Shown one piece after another: positions 1-11,757 of a stretch of DNA of 64,000 bases (the stretch's first letter is position 1; each line of letters opens with the position of its first letter). The notes under the pieces are model-generated. The model saw nothing but the letters and a program-made list of their open reading frames with translations. It was not told where the DNA came from and searched no databases. A program made the translations under genes and the position numbers. The DNA comes from Litsea cubeba (Eukaryota; Streptophyta; Magnoliopsida; Laurales; Lauraceae). The stretch is from contig CM022953.1 of the NCBI GenBank assembly GCA_012931725.1, forward strand, positions 56,831,066 to 56,895,065, written 5' to 3'.

Positions 1-778
1 AATTATATAGTATGACAGACAATTGCCTACATGGAGGATTATCAAACACATGGGGTCCGAACCCCATGTGTGAGATGCCCCAATGTGTTTAAGGACCCAA
101 ACTGCCCCCAGTAAGTACTGAAAATTGCAATTTCAGGGACTGTTTTGACAAAGTGGAACACCACGGGGTTTTTGGCAGGGAACAAACTGGGCAGAAATAT
201 GACAATTGAATTGGGTTTTTGGCCTAATTACTAATTAGACCCAAACCCAGTTGGGTCCAGCATCCACTGGGTTGCCATGGTGGGCTACAAAATGGCAGGG
301 CCCACAACCATAGACATCCAGAAATGTCTGGCTGTTGCATTCAGTTTGGAAAGCTGATTTGGTTGACTTTTTCTTCCTTATTAGTCCTCTAATTAGATCA
401 ATCAGACATCTAAGAAGATAGAAATTATTGTAGCAAGATTGGATTGAAAGTTGTGAGAGATTTCTCTATTGAAATAAATCCTTAGGATCATATATACAGT
501 TGATTGTAGCTTGGGTTGACAGTCGACAGTTATATTATTCTGAATAAAGGTTCTGTGAAACCTCTATTATTGCTTCTTCTCCGTGTCTGTCTTCTCTATT
601 TTTGCTTCTTCTCCACATCTTTCTTCTTTCTCCATATTGTAAGTTGATAGAGTGGTTATTGTGTGATTTTGATGTCCACAAGTCCAATGTTGTCACGTTA
701 AGGAAGGGTGCAGTCAATTAATCTGCAGTTACAGTAGATTTACTGCAATTGGGTTACAGTCTACGGGCTTCTTTAACA
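1..778 (+). mobile_element. 5' LTR (right part) of a decayed Ty3/gypsy element
   Basis: The stretch ends in ...TTTAACA at 778, and a primer-binding-site-like sequence begins six bases later, so it reads as the right part of a 5' LTR. The left end lies outside the window or cannot be seen. A block at about 361-492 recurs, diverged, at about 6093-6222, which supports LTR status. No coding sequence is convincing here; the short frame at 535-717 has no recognisable features. Confidence 0.5.
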
Positions 779-783
779 CCAGG

Positions 784-796
784 TGGTATTAGAGCC
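784..796 (+). other. Primer binding site (initiator tRNA-Met type)
   Basis: TGGTATTAGAGCC matches the usual plant retrotransposon primer site TGGTATCAGAGC with one internal change. It lies six bases after the putative LTR end, the expected place for priming minus-strand DNA synthesis. Confidence 0.65.
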
Positions 797-859
797 ACCG
801 CTTCCGCCAATTGTTGACACTAGTGCCTTCCGCAGAGGTTGGAATACCTGATTCAGCAA

Positions 860-3071
860 TGAATCGCGGAGGGAGAGGCAGAGGTTGCCGCTGCAGAAGT
901 TTGATAAGAAGACTTACAAGGATACATGGACACTATTGACACTAGATTCGGAATGATGGAGGAACAACTATGAGCGATCACTCAAGAGCTTGCCAATCTA
1001 TGGGCGAGGGAGGCTCCTACAAATCCAACTGAGGATGGGAGTTTGGATGGAAGTTATTTGAATCCTTTTCATTGGTGAAACCCACTTGGTGATCACTGTT
1101 GACAGAGGACATTGAGGGCACGTTTGGCAACGGGAGGGGAATCCTCTCTTTGGAGGAATCTTTGATGCCATTGAATTAGACTTTCCACTATGAGAATTTA
1201 TGAGGGAGAGGATTGATCCTATTCCATGTTTGGTAAGGACAGAGGAATCAGCAATGAGTTCTTAAAGACATGTTTGGTAAGCGTATCAAAATTCACAGAA
1301 AAAAATTAATGAAAAATGTTAATGCTTTTTAACTTTAAAAAATTATGAAAATCTCAACATGATCTCCCTTAACGGTAGGAGGGCATCTAAAATTTTTCAT
1401 TCTCAAAACTTCCACACTTTCCATGCTCCTTGTTAGCAGTTAAATCACAAGCAGCAATGTCATGTTGTATATGGGTTAATCACTTATCAAGTGCCCCATC
1501 AAATAGGTTAAATTTATCTGATGGGTGTTGAGAGTGCCCCATTGTTGGGGTAACTGTTTACAATCCAAATCTTCTTCTCAATTTAATTTAATCATATACT
1601 CGAATTAAGTTTCTCATTGTGTTGGCAATTCGTATCCCCCTAATTTTACTCATTTCAAACTTTTGATTATATGATTCAATAGTGTTACATTATTTTTCCC
1701 CATTTTAGCATTTGATTCCACCATTTTGATGTTCTGTTCTAGGGGAGAGGCCACCCAAAATCCTTTCTTTTTTGGAACCCAAAATCCTTAAAAAAGTTGT
1801 GAGCTTATATACAGGTTTTTGGGTACCACTTGCTATGAATACCTTCACCTGCAAAAGAGCATAATCTCTACATAAAAGCCCAAGAACCCATTACCTTTGT
1901 TCCACTGTTTCCTCTCCAATAATGCTTCCAAAACACAAGTCTCCTCCAAATTCCAACCATAAATAGTTTGAAATCAAATTTACTCAAATCAAATGTTCTA
2001 CTCAAATACCCATACAAGATCCTCTTATCCTCACCCATCGACCATGTATCTTCATCTCCAAAGAGGAATCATTCAATAAAACACAGGCATCGGGATTTGA
2101 GTTTAGGGATTGGGGATTTAGGTGAAGATTATCAAGGGTTAGGGTTCGGGTGTAGGGATTCGAGATTGGGGATTAGAGTTTGAGGTTGGTTTGGTATTGG
2201 TTGAGATAGAGAGGGGTGGCGGGTGCAAGACGAGAGAGAGATAAAGGACTTACCAGAGCTTGGTAGAGAGAACTGGTTTGACTGGAGAGGAGGGCTCAAC
2301 AGGAGAAGATAGGGCGAGGCGCACGAGTAGAATAGATAGAGAGAACAAGAGAAGGAGAGAGTCGAGAGAGGGAGAATAAAGAGTTTGAGGGAGGAGAAGA
2401 GAGATACGGAGATGAGAGGGAGAAGAGAGCGAGAGTCATGGTAGGGTTCAACACTGTCTCTAGCGAAGAAAATGCGTTATATACCCCATCTTTAAAACCG
2501 ATGATTCATGGGATCCGACGGGGCGAGGTCGGACCGCTCGAATCTTTGATTACATGGAAAGACAATATCTGTTTTCTTCGGTCAGTGAGCTTACCAAACT
2601 TGGATTTTCCTCAAAAGCGAGGAAAGTCGGAGAAGAATCATTGGCTATGACTATTACCAAACGTGTCCTGAAAGATTGAGTAGACAATCTAAAAGTCCAC
2701 GGCAGCCTTGTGGTGATGACTTCATGGAATGGATGGAAGCCATCGAGTAGATCTTCGGGTATAACCGAGAGATCCTGGATGAATGCAAGGTCAAGCTGGC
2801 TGAGCTTTGGCTTGGCGAGATGAAACAAAGGCAACAAGAGGAGTGGAAAATGCAACAACTTGGGAAAAGATGAATTCTCTACTCCATGAAGCTCTTCTCC
2901 CAGTTGATTATGTGCAGTCCCTGTTCCTACAACTGCAACATATTCAACGTTGGGACTGGTTGTAAGAAGAGCATGTGGAAGAGTTCCATCAATTCGATGT
3001 GTGTAAGGACCTGAATGAACTTGAGGAGCAGTGGTGAAATTCTTCATGGATGGTCTTAGGCTAGCCATCAT
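860..3071 (+). pseudogene. Degenerate gag of Ty3/gypsy element, split by a DNA transposon
   Basis: After the primer site an ATG near 860 opens a glycine/arginine-rich start, then a stretch similar to gag N-termini. From about 2672 the translation resembles a retrotransposon gag domain: 'DFMEWMEAIE' followed by a stop and 'IFGYNRE' near 2719-2770, then a Trp/Gln-rich helical segment. The order matches the Retrotrans_gag fold, in which capsid helices pack the RNA. Stops and frameshifts are frequent and the 1116-2668 insertion divides it. No protease or reverse transcriptase is recognisable downstream before 3.4 kb. This is a dead copy; the lineage cannot be resolved by eye. Confidence 0.5.
1116..2668. 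mobile_element. PIF/Harbinger-like non-autonomous element
   Basis: The ends are GGGCACGTTTGGCAA and the reverse complement of GGACACGTTTGGTAA, matching at 13 of 15 bases. They are flanked on both sides by TGA, a 3-bp target duplication. Short duplications and GG-starting ends fit PIF/Harbinger elements, although TWA is the more usual target. The 1.55-kb interior has no transposase: 1300-1900 is AT-rich and 2190-2430 is a purine-rich GAGAG tract. It sits inside the gag remnant, so it inserted after that retroelement. Confidence 0.55.
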
Positions 3072-4045
3072 TGATTAAATGGGCCTTGGACCCATCTTCA
3101 CGGTCGCTGAAGCATGTTGACAAGCAATCCTTGCCGAGAAACGTCTTAAGAAGCAACAATGATGTGGGTTTTCACTTTCAACCCCTAATCAGCCGAAGGG
3201 TAGCAGTAGTTATCCCAAGATGGATCCAATCCAGTCATTTAGTCCTACCCAAGCTCCCGCATCGAAAGTAGTATTGAAGGGATAGTGATGCAGGCTCTAG
3301 GATTAGTACTTGCGTGAAGTTGCCGAAGCACTATACAACATCTCTGCGGAGACTTTAGTCGAGGATGCACCTCTCTCAAAGGAACCGAAATCCTGTTAGT
3401 ATCATTATTCTTCAAAAGTCTGAGATTATAAATCTCTACAATGCATATAAATAGAGAAAATGAAACTTAATGGCTAAGACTCCTAAACAAACTAGGAAAG
3501 AAAACTATCCTAATTATAACTCTTTAATAAAATTTAAAAGTAATCAAATCAGAAACAATAGTATTCTAAATCTTGGGCGGTCCCACACATGGGTCACGAG
3601 CCTTCTTGCAACGAGCTATTGGTGTTGTTGCAAAAGAGTTAGACCTCGAACTAGGTTTTTTTTTGCCATTGCGTCTGTAGGCATGGTGTACTTGTAAGCA
3701 CTTTCTTTGTCATATGGGCTCTTGATCCTTTATTTGGTGGTTTCGGTTTCATAAGATGGAGCGTGACCTTCCCACGTTATCGCACATGCCGTGGGTTCCA
3801 TTCTTGTCACACACCCGCGGTCGTCCCAATAGTATATCACCACTATCCATTTGTAGCACTTCGCACCAAACCGTATCCTTGTGTCAAAGTAGCTTGACAT
3901 GTATGTCGCACTTGCACTTCCTCGCATGTCGTTAACCATTGGACATAATAGGGGCAATAATGTTTTCGAACCTTCAACTTCAAGCGATCCACAAAAGCTT
4001 GAGATATGATGTTTTCACTACTAAATAAAGCTGTCTAGTGTACGA
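3072..4045. other. No gene recognised
   Basis: I see only short open frames without known motifs. The tail of the + strand gag remnant fades out by about 3.4 kb. The rest may be decayed downstream sequence of the minus-strand element at 4.4-5.3 kb, but nothing shows it. Confidence 0.3.
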
Positions 4046-4187
4046 GGCTTTGGCCACTGCTGGGTCTGGGGAGAGTCGGATGTACGCAGCCCTACCCCCG
4101 CAAGCGGAGAGGTTGTTTCCGCGTTTTGTAACTGTGATGCCCAGGTCGCAATGGAGCAACCTTACCGTTGTGCCAAGGCCCCCCCTC
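4046..4187 (-). mobile_element. Au-like SINE
   Basis: Read on the minus strand, the element opens with a run of G and CCTTGGCACAACGGTAAGG, which contains an RNA polymerase III A-box-like TGGCACAACGGT. It continues with GGTTGCTCCATTGCGACC, a worn B-box region, GGAAACAACCTC, and the body GGGTAGGGCTGCGTACATC. This order is the one I know from the Au SINE family shared by many flowering plants. It is about 140 bp; the tail and target duplication are not clear. Confidence 0.7.
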
Positions 4188-4389
4188 CATCAATCACAAT
4201 TGTGCATGCTTGTCCATTCTCAATACCCATTGAGCAAAAAATATTAATTCGCAACCATGTCTTCTCAACAATTGGTGTAGTCTCTTTAAGGACTTTAAGA
4301 CTCTTAAGATTCTCCATAGGACCTACGTCCTCCACTTACCCGGTCTCTTTATCCTTAGGATCATCTGGTGTATCCAGCCCATCACCTAC

Positions 4390-5322
4390 ACCTTCTATGA
4401 TTTTTATTCATTTTGGACATTCAAATGATCGATGCCTCTGTTGTTTACAATGAAAACATGTGAACTTACTCTGACCTTCAGGCTTGGAAGGAACATTTGC
4501 CTTTGAACTACCACTTGGATTAGGATCCATCTTTGATGGGGTCTTTTGTGCAGTCCATAAGATGCACTAAATTTTCGGGCTTTATATTTTGTAATTTCCT
4601 TGGCCTTGATGGCATGCTGGATGATCTCATCAATGTTATCAAAATTCTTGAATGAAATGATATGTTGTATATCGATTCTCTTACATCATCGGTTTCATTT
4701 AAAGCACATCGAACTTGCATTATAAAAAGCTCTTCAGAATACTCAATAGCTGACCTGGATCTATGTTTTAAATCTTGTAAACTTGAAAAAAAAATCTCTT
4801 GATTAATTGATTGGGCGGAACTTCTATTTCAAAAGGTTCTTCATTTTAATCCATGTTTCAATAGGATCTATATTTTTTCTTCTCCTTTTCTTTTGCAACT
4901 TGGCCCACCACATCCCAGCATAATTGCGAAATTGAGTTGCCACTTAGGCGACTTTATGGCCCTCTGCATTGGCTTATGCGTGAAAATATTTTCGACACAT
5001 ACTAACCAATCCATAAATTCTTTTGGTTTCAATTTGCCATCATAATCTGGAATCACGAGTTTGATCCCTAATAATGATCAGCATTTTTTGCTGATTGATC
5101 TTGTTGATTCCAAATATTTTTCATGTCATTTTAGTGATTATCCGCATGCCAATTATTCTCTAAATTGGCTAATCTGGTTTCTTTCCTTGCAAGAGTTGCT
5201 TGGACTTGAGTAATCCTTGTGGATAATTGAGCAACAGTTCTAGTTAGTTCCGTAGTGGTTCCAGTCAATTCCTCCATGGATGAAGATGAAGACTCCACTT
5301 CTATATGCTTCTTGGGAGGCAT
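4390..5322 (-). pseudogene. Ty3/gypsy gag with zinc knuckle (second element, minus strand)
   Basis: On the minus strand an ATG at 5322 starts 'MPPKKHIEVE', a typical gypsy gag start, followed by a likely coiled segment (TTTELTRTVAQLSTRITQ). Next comes 'IPDYDGKLKPKEFMDWL..VENIF' at about 4990-5056, a recognisable gag core. A zinc knuckle of spacing C-X2-C-X4-H-X4-C (CFHCKQQRHRSFEC) lies at 4417-4458. Together they give the order matrix-like start, capsid, nucleocapsid. Several stops and frameshifts make it non-functional. Protease and polymerase would lie below 4.4 kb, where an Au-like SINE and unrecognised sequence are found instead. Confidence 0.6.
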
Positions 5323-6092
5323 CTTAATGCAATTAAACAAATTTGGTTGACTTGATGTGTAGATTTGCGCTCCACAAACGTGAAGGCAAAAATGAATTTG
5401 GATTCTGACTTATATGAGCCGGATATCGCAGAAATATATCGCAATGTAGATTTTGGTCAAACCAACTCTTTGACTGGCTGATATTCTGTGCCAGTCAGCC
5501 TCTGAGGTGTAACTGTTGATTGTGCTGCTTCTAGAAACAGTGTGCTAGACTCCTGCTGTGGCGGGTCAAGTTTGACCCGAACACAAGCCTGGGCCTTTTG
5601 GCACGTGTCCAACTTGAAGACACGTGAGCTTGTTTGAGCAGAAAGGGCAAGACCACCCTTCTTCGTGTTTTGCAACTGAAAGAAGACCAAAAGGGGTTGA
5701 AACCTTTCATTTCCTTTTCTCAGGAATGATGAAGTTGAACTGTCTAAGAGGAGAGGGGCTTGAACCAAAAGATGAAGACGATGGTGGTGGCTGGTATCAA
5801 CGATGGTGAAGACACTCAATGATAGTGGAACGATGCACGGAACACTTCAACAACAACCACCCTCCTCTCTCTCTCTCTCTCTCTCTCTCTCCTTTTCTGG
5901 TTTTGGGGTTGGGTTTCAGTGGTGATGATTTGGGAGTTTGAATGGGTGTGGGAGTGGATTTAGGGTTTGACCGTTTGAGGTTTGGTTTTGTTGTTGGGAT
6001 TGTGGATATGATGGAGACGGGTTCGTGTGGGTGTTGGGATTTGGTTTTGGGTAGTGGGGATGAAAAGGGGGTCTATGGCTGGGTTTACCTTT
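5323..6092. other. Leader or LTR-derived sequence with (CT)n microsatellite
   Basis: This lies 5' of the minus-strand gag, so part should be its leader and LTR, but I found no clear primer site or LTR ends. A pure CT repeat occupies about 5864-5892. GT-rich sequence follows to 6090. Confidence 0.3.
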
Positions 6093-6222
6093 TGGTTTAC
6101 TTTTTCCTCCTGATTAGTTCTCTTATTAGATCTATCGGACATCTAAGAAAATGGAAAGTGTTGTAATAAGATTGGATTGATAGCTGTGAGGTATTTTCCT
6201 AGAGAAATCCTTAGGATTATTT
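6093..6222 (+). repeat. LTR fragment, diverged copy of 361-492
   Basis: The two blocks align along about 130 bp, including TTAGATC(A/T)ATC(A/G)GACATCTAAGAA and AAATCCTTAGGAT. Both are on the + strand. This may be a relic of the 3' LTR belonging to the 5' LTR at 1-778. Confidence 0.55.
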
Positions 6223-6225
6223 AAA

Positions 6226-6615
6226 GTGCCCATGTTCTCATAAAATTAGTAAACCTCATTTTTCTAGCTCTGTTGTTAAAATTCTAGAATTAAGGATAGG
6301 AATCCTACGATATGTATTTTCTAGATGGTATTTATGCTAGAGCATCTAAGATCTGAGGTATCTTGATGAAAGGGCAGATAGTATTTCAGATGAGCATGAA
6401 ATTGTGTGCATTGTGTCCCACCTGATGAACAATCTAGGTTGGATTTTTTTGGCTGAAGCATCTATTTGATGGCAACCTTTGACATTGCTTGGATCTTGCA
6501 TATTTCTTCCACCCAAGCAGAAAAAGTTTTTCTTGTTTTCATAATATTAGCAAACTTCATTTATTATCATTATTAAAATCGAGAATTCAAGATGCGGATC
6601 CTTCAACATGTATTG
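6226..6615 (+). repeat. Diverged direct repeat, about 85 bp, two copies
   Basis: About 6230-6320 (TCTCATAAAATTAGTAAAC onward) resembles about 6533-6615 (TTTCATAATATTAGCAAAC onward), with shared GAATT(A/C)A and ATGTATT near the ends. Origin unknown. Confidence 0.4.
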
Positions 6616-7264
6616 AATCACAAGGAAAAAGATTTGTAATCATGCAGCGAACCCTATTTATAGGTAATTCTTAGGATTCTAGTGTCTTTTGATTCCATAG
6701 ATGCTATATCAAATCACACTATTCTGGCAATATATTTTGGTGAGAATAGCAACAAGCGGATGGCTATTTTTAGTGTTTTTTTCCCCGCTTTTGGTGTTTA
6801 TTTTTAGGTGGTTGTCTAGTGATAAGAAAACCTCTTAAGTTGGGGGTTATAGAGAAAAGTAAGGAACAATCATAGGACTTCTGTGTTCGACTATATTTGA
6901 CTATAGATTCCACCTTAATTTTTCAAGTTTTTTCTCTCCTTGTTTTCTTTTTCATGAATAACTTATTTAACTTCACCGAACACATTATTGCGCATGTAAT
7001 GTTGATGGTTTGGATCTTATTTTTTGTTTTTTGGATTTAAAGAGAACAAAAACTGTAGTTGGTCTTATTTTTCATCGTATTAATGTTGCTATGGACTGAA
7101 AATGGATGGATTTTAGAGAGCCAATGTGTTTTTTTTTTCTAACTTTTGATAATTTCTACCATTTTTACAAAAAAAAACCCCTTTACTCAATATTTGATTT
7201 GATTTGACTGCTTGCATGATTGTGATTTTCAGAACAATGTATATTAGCATCCCTTATTTTTATT
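6616..7264. other. No gene recognised
   Basis: AT-rich sequence with homopolymer runs. It reads like intron or intergenic DNA. Confidence 0.3.
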
Positions 7265-7366
7265 TTCTTATATTCATTTATTTATTTATTTTTGCTTCAC
7301 GAAGCACTTAGAACTCACACTCTCTCTTGACACCCATGTTCATAACCAGCTGAGCTACAGCTGGGG
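7265..7366 (-). mobile_element. Possible tRNA-derived SINE relic
   Basis: On the minus strand TAGCTCAGCTGG (7346-7357) is a perfect A-box-like promoter motif. A worn B box (GAGTTCTAAG) follows some 35 bases later, then an A-rich tail of AAAT repeats at about 7265-7292. The layout is that of a SINE head plus tail, but the element is short, and I see no target duplication. Confidence 0.4.
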
Positions 7367-7454
7367 ACAGTCTCTATTATGCTTTGTTATTGGTATTGTC
7401 TCTCAATAGGGATGATAACAAAATTTTTTGGTGACACAATTTGTATTGCTGCAG

Positions 7455-7669
7455 CATCTTCAAAAAACAGAGAGGGACTTTTGGTGAGAACCAGCAAATT
7501 GGAGAAGCTTGCTAGGTGGGAGGGATCCCTTCAACAAGACAGTAACAGAAAAGAATCTGATGCCCAGAGCAAAACAATTGTTGGAAACAATGTTCATAGG
7601 CCCTTGGCATATGAGAACAAGCACAAACGAGGAAAGAATGATTCTTCTGGCATTTCTTCTTTTGACAAG
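7455..7669 (+). CDS. Candidate internal exon of a host gene
   Basis: This 215-base open stretch is bounded by an acceptor (TTGCTGCAG) and a donor (GACAAG|GTATTT). It encodes about 71 residues rich in Lys, Arg, Ser and Asn, including 'LVRTSKLEKLARWEGSLQQD'. The composition is unlike the surrounding AT-rich DNA and unlike any transposon protein I recognise. It ends in phase 0, and the candidate exon at 20514 begins in phase 0, so both could belong to one gene with transposon-filled introns. I do not recognise the protein. The alternative is a chance open frame. Confidence 0.4.
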
Positions 7670-8667
7670 GTATTTCAGATCCATTCACCATTTACAACAT
7701 TTGGTCGATGAATTTGTAGAGTAGCATTTTTATTTTGTAGGGTTATCATATTCTGTAAACCATCTTAAGTTATGGCACGGTTGGGTTCCTTGCAAAGCAT
7801 TGCAGGTAGGTTGCTTGTCCATCCAAATTAGCCTGGTTGCATTTCAGGACTTGCTAATTTGGTGCAGTAAAAAGGAAGAAAGCAAATACTGCTTAATTTT
7901 ATTTCTGCTTTCTCATTTTGATGCTGCCACAAACACATCTTCCACATGTCTAACCCTCTTGCAACTTGGGACTCACGTGAGCTTCTTTAGTGGAACTGTG
8001 ATGTGCAAGTTCATACCAGGGATAAACTCGGCCGACTCCAAGTCGAACCAGAGACTTGATCCAAACTCTGCCCCAACTGAGTTGAATCCCTCTCCATTTT
8101 GACATGAAATACATGATAAGTTGACCATTTGATAAATGTGGTGGTTTCTTTCTAAATCTTTCTAACTCCCTTGTTCATCTATTGATCCTTTAAATGCCTC
8201 CGCTCTCAAAACCAACAGAAAGCATCTTTATAAAGAAGCAAGCGTGCAATTCAAGATGATGGGCGTTTATTACTCGGGTTGCGTTCTCACGAGCAGCATC
8301 AGTACTCCGAGTAGTCTCCTGTCTACAGCCATCTCTAATGTCCTTCGTCCTATGAAATCATCTTAGGAAAGATAAAAACATCGCTCTTGATTTTCTTCTC
8401 CTCCCTTTTCTACATATCTTTTGTAGGTTTATGACGATTGGTGCGTTGTCGTTCTTTTTCTTCAGATTAATTCTCTCCCTATCAAAAGTGACATTGAAAA
8501 GATTAATTCTCCACCTTCTGGATTCATGTGTAGAGGAAATTCTAGGCTTCTGCAAACTATTAAGATTATTGAATGCCCGTTACTCTATAAAGATAAAGGG
8601 AGGAAAAGGAACCCAGAAACCGACAAACTGTCGAGCACTGTTGCTCGTGTTCTTTTCAAACATCAAC
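7670..8667. other. No gene recognised (possible intron)
   Basis: The sequence between the candidate exon and the first LTR copy has short open frames only and reads like intron DNA. Confidence 0.3.
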
Positions 8668-9048
8668 TGATGCAGTACGGAAGGGCCCTTGGCCCACATG
8701 ATGGACCCAGCCAACCAACCCAGTCCATTGGGTTCGGCCCACAGGCCCAATTGGCTGAGAAGCTACTGTGGCATGCTATTTTTATCGTAAGTTTATTTTA
8801 TTAGGATTGTTTCTTGTTTTATTAGGATTAACAACTTTCTATTTTAGAGTTCTTATTGCATTATATATAGAGAAGCCTTAATTGGATTAGGACATGCTTA
8901 TTTTCATTCAATTAAAAGATTTCTTTGAGAGTTATCTCTTATGGTTATGGTATTTTCTCCTCTTGTGAGGGTGCCCTAGTGGCTGAATCCATCATTGAAT
9001 TCGATCAATCCTTCAGGAGATTGATCTATCTTCGATCGTGGATCCGGG
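8668..9048 (+). mobile_element. LTR copy 1 of a chromovirus-like element
   Basis: It begins TGATGCAGTACGG and is closely similar to 15894-16276, and in inverted orientation to 16662-17033. It has TATATATAG about 200 bp in, a plausible TATA box. Homology stops at GATCCGGG, immediately before the hAT transposon. The true 3' end of the LTR and its primer site are missing here. Confidence 0.65.
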
Positions 9049-10404
9049 ATAGGGGTGGAAGTACGGGTTTTCGGTTCGGTTTTAGACCGAAATCGAAAGA
9101 ACCGAAAACCGAAATTTCAAAATATTATAGACCGAACCAGACCGAATAACATGTAAAACCGAACCGAACCGAAAATAATCAAACGGTTTGGTTTTCCGGT
9201 TCATATCATAATTTGTTATAACCAAATATCTGCATAGTTCAGTTCATTTCATTATGACTAAGATCTCATATGAGTCATATCTGCACCTGCACTCTCAACT
9301 CTCAAGGTTCAAAATATTCCAAGTTTCCAACAAGGCAACAATCTTACAATCCAATAAAGCAAATAAGCAATGGGCAATGCAGTCCAAAATACAGTGATAC
9401 ATCATACATAGTTCATAAGTAATAAGTTCAATAAAGGCTTTAACCTTTAAAGGTTAATAATTGTCCAGTTGTCCACTGTGCAAATACTAAAATACACAGT
9501 TCATAAATCATAGTGGCACAGTCCACTAATAGCTTAATATAATTCACTACAAAACAGTCCTATAACTCAAACAGTTCCCATAACTCAAACAGTCCAGTCT
9601 TCCATGGTTCCACTACATAGTTCCTCTGCCTCACAGCTCACAGAGTGACTCTGTTAAGAGTCTTCAACCTTAGTTTCAAACACAGTAGGCAGATATAATC
9701 AAATACACTAGGCAGATATAATCAAATACTGAAATACAATAGGCAGATATAATCAAATACAGTAGGCAGTTATATTTTACCTTAGTTTCCATGACGACTC
9801 ATGCATTCTTACTTTTAATCTTAAGCCAATTCTATAATTAAGTCACAAAAAGTCAAAAAAACATTCATGCATATATGATATATGATATAACAGAATCTAT
9901 AAATTAAAGATATTAGTTTCGTAGTTTGTTTACCTTGTTCAAATGCCTCTTGCTCTGATAAATCTTCTACCATTACAAGCTGCAAAGGTAATCCTCCAAT
10001 CCAATCGTCAACACAAATAAGAGCTTCTACAATTGTAGGGGTGAGAGAGCTCCTAAATGAATCAAGAACTCGTCCACCAGTACTGAATGCCGATTCAGAT
10101 GACACCGTAGAAATGGGAATCGCCAAGAGGTCACGAGCTATAACTGAAAGTATAGGAAACCTAGAAGAATTAATCTTCCACCAAGTCAAAACATTAAAAT
10201 TCTCTCCATCCTTTGCATATTCAATGTTTTCTCCTAGATATTTATCCAACTCTGTCATACTTTCTCCACCTCCAACTTCAGAATGCAACCTTCGAAACAC
10301 TGCTTTTGCTCGATCTTCGGCCGATTCTTCTTCATCTCTAACAATAAGTGAAGAAGAAGTCTGACTTGGATTCACTCTTTCAGAAGACTGCTCATTCTTG
10401 TATT

Positions 10405-11757
10405 CAGTGGCGGACTCAGGATTTTCGTTTGAGGGGTGCGATATGATGGCAATTGAAAAAGTCCAAAAATATTATTTTGTGATACTTTCTTCACATTAAT
10501 AATGACAAAAAGAAAAAAATATATTGCATTTAAATGATTACAAAATATTCAAGTGTATCAACTACATTTTCTCATCAAAAGTCATATATCAACTATACAA
10601 GGTTGGGACACAAACACATAGGCATATGAAAATATTTAAGACACAAATCAGTCATGACTACGTATATGTAAACCACATCCATCAAATTAAACAATATCAT
10701 AGAAATATGATCATTTGTACATCAAATTGCCAGTATAGAGTTAAAAGCATAAAGCTCTACATCAAATCCACAATTTGTTTAATTTGACTATGATATACAA
10801 ATTAAAAAAGATCCAGAAAGAGGGAGGAGAGAGAGGGAGAATACCTGCAAAACGATGCCAAAGAGACGGCCCACCAAAGTTGCAGAACTATTAGATGATG
10901 CACCTCCAATCAATAGCTAGAGAGCTCTCCAGCCTCTCCTGTGTATAATGGAAAAATAGATCAATCTTCAAATTACTGCGAGAGTTTCACTTCAACACAA
11001 AAAAAAAAAAAAAAACCAAAAACAGTAAAAAAGAAAACGACTTTCGAAATACTGCACTGAGATTCGACATTCCATCAAATCGCTTGAATCTAAATCAAAA
11101 CAGTAGCTTTCGCACCGATTTCTTTCCGAAAACAGGGACCACGAATCCAAACCAAGCTAAAAGCAAATCAAGAAATCAGATGAGTCTCATCGAGAACTCA
11201 AATTCGACACCTGAACGAGATTTTCTCAAACTTTAGAAACTCGAGAAAAACAACAACAACATTGGAATCTCGGCTTCTGCAGGCTGCAGCGAAAAGAGAT
11301 CTGGATCGAAGAAATTACCGCGAGAATCTGAGATTTTCCCAAGGAGGTTTCATCTGCGACGAGCATTGGAACAGATCAAGATCGAGAAGGAGAAGATCAT
11401 AGATTTCTCATCGGAGCGATTCGGATAGAAGTGGTGTGAAGGGAATGGATTTCGGGTTCGTGTCGGCCGTTTCAGAGATGGCGAAGAGGAAGAGGAGGAA
11501 GATGACATGAATAAATGCAGATGCAGTTTTGCAGAGAAGAGAAAAGAAGGGAACGGGGAAATTAGGTTTCTTATATGGGTGAACTGAGAGGATTTCTCGA
11601 TTTGATGTGGGTGCATTTTAACGATGGGTTTTAAATGGGGGGTGCGAGATGCATTTTTAAGTGGGGCAGGGGTGCATGGCCCATATCCCTTTAAAGGGAT
11701 TTTCAAAATTTACCGGGTGCACCTGCACCCCCATGAATACACATGGGTCCGCCCCTG
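10405..11757. mobile_element. Nested non-autonomous hAT element
   Basis: It is flanked by an exact 8-bp target duplication, CTTGTATT, at 10397-10404 and 11758-11765. Its ends are CAGTGGCGGACTCA and the reverse complement of CAGGGGCGGACCCA. These are hAT hallmarks. It lies within the transposase gene of the outer hAT and carries no transposase. Its interior looks like captured gene sequence. Confidence 0.9.
10850..11510 (-). pseudogene. Probable captured host-gene fragment inside the nested hAT
   Basis: On the minus strand an ATG near 11508 opens a serine-rich start (MSSSSSSSSPSLKRPTRTR) that stays open for about 52 codons to 11350. A pyrimidine-rich intron-like stretch follows. After TTATACACAG near 10943 comes a short exon-like segment ending TTTTGCAG|GTATTC near 10850. 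This looks like the 5' end of a plant gene (leader, first exon, intron, second exon) carried by the transposon. I do not recognise the gene. Confidence 0.4.

Noticed and set aside
1968..2183. Open frame with telomere-like TTTAGGG and TTAGGG pieces
   Set aside because: The motifs are scattered and imperfect, with no regular array; it lies inside a Harbinger-like element and is probably chance.
3730..3957. Minus-strand open frame of 75 codons
   Set aside because: No recognisable motif and no context; could be eroded retroelement sequence but cannot be supported.
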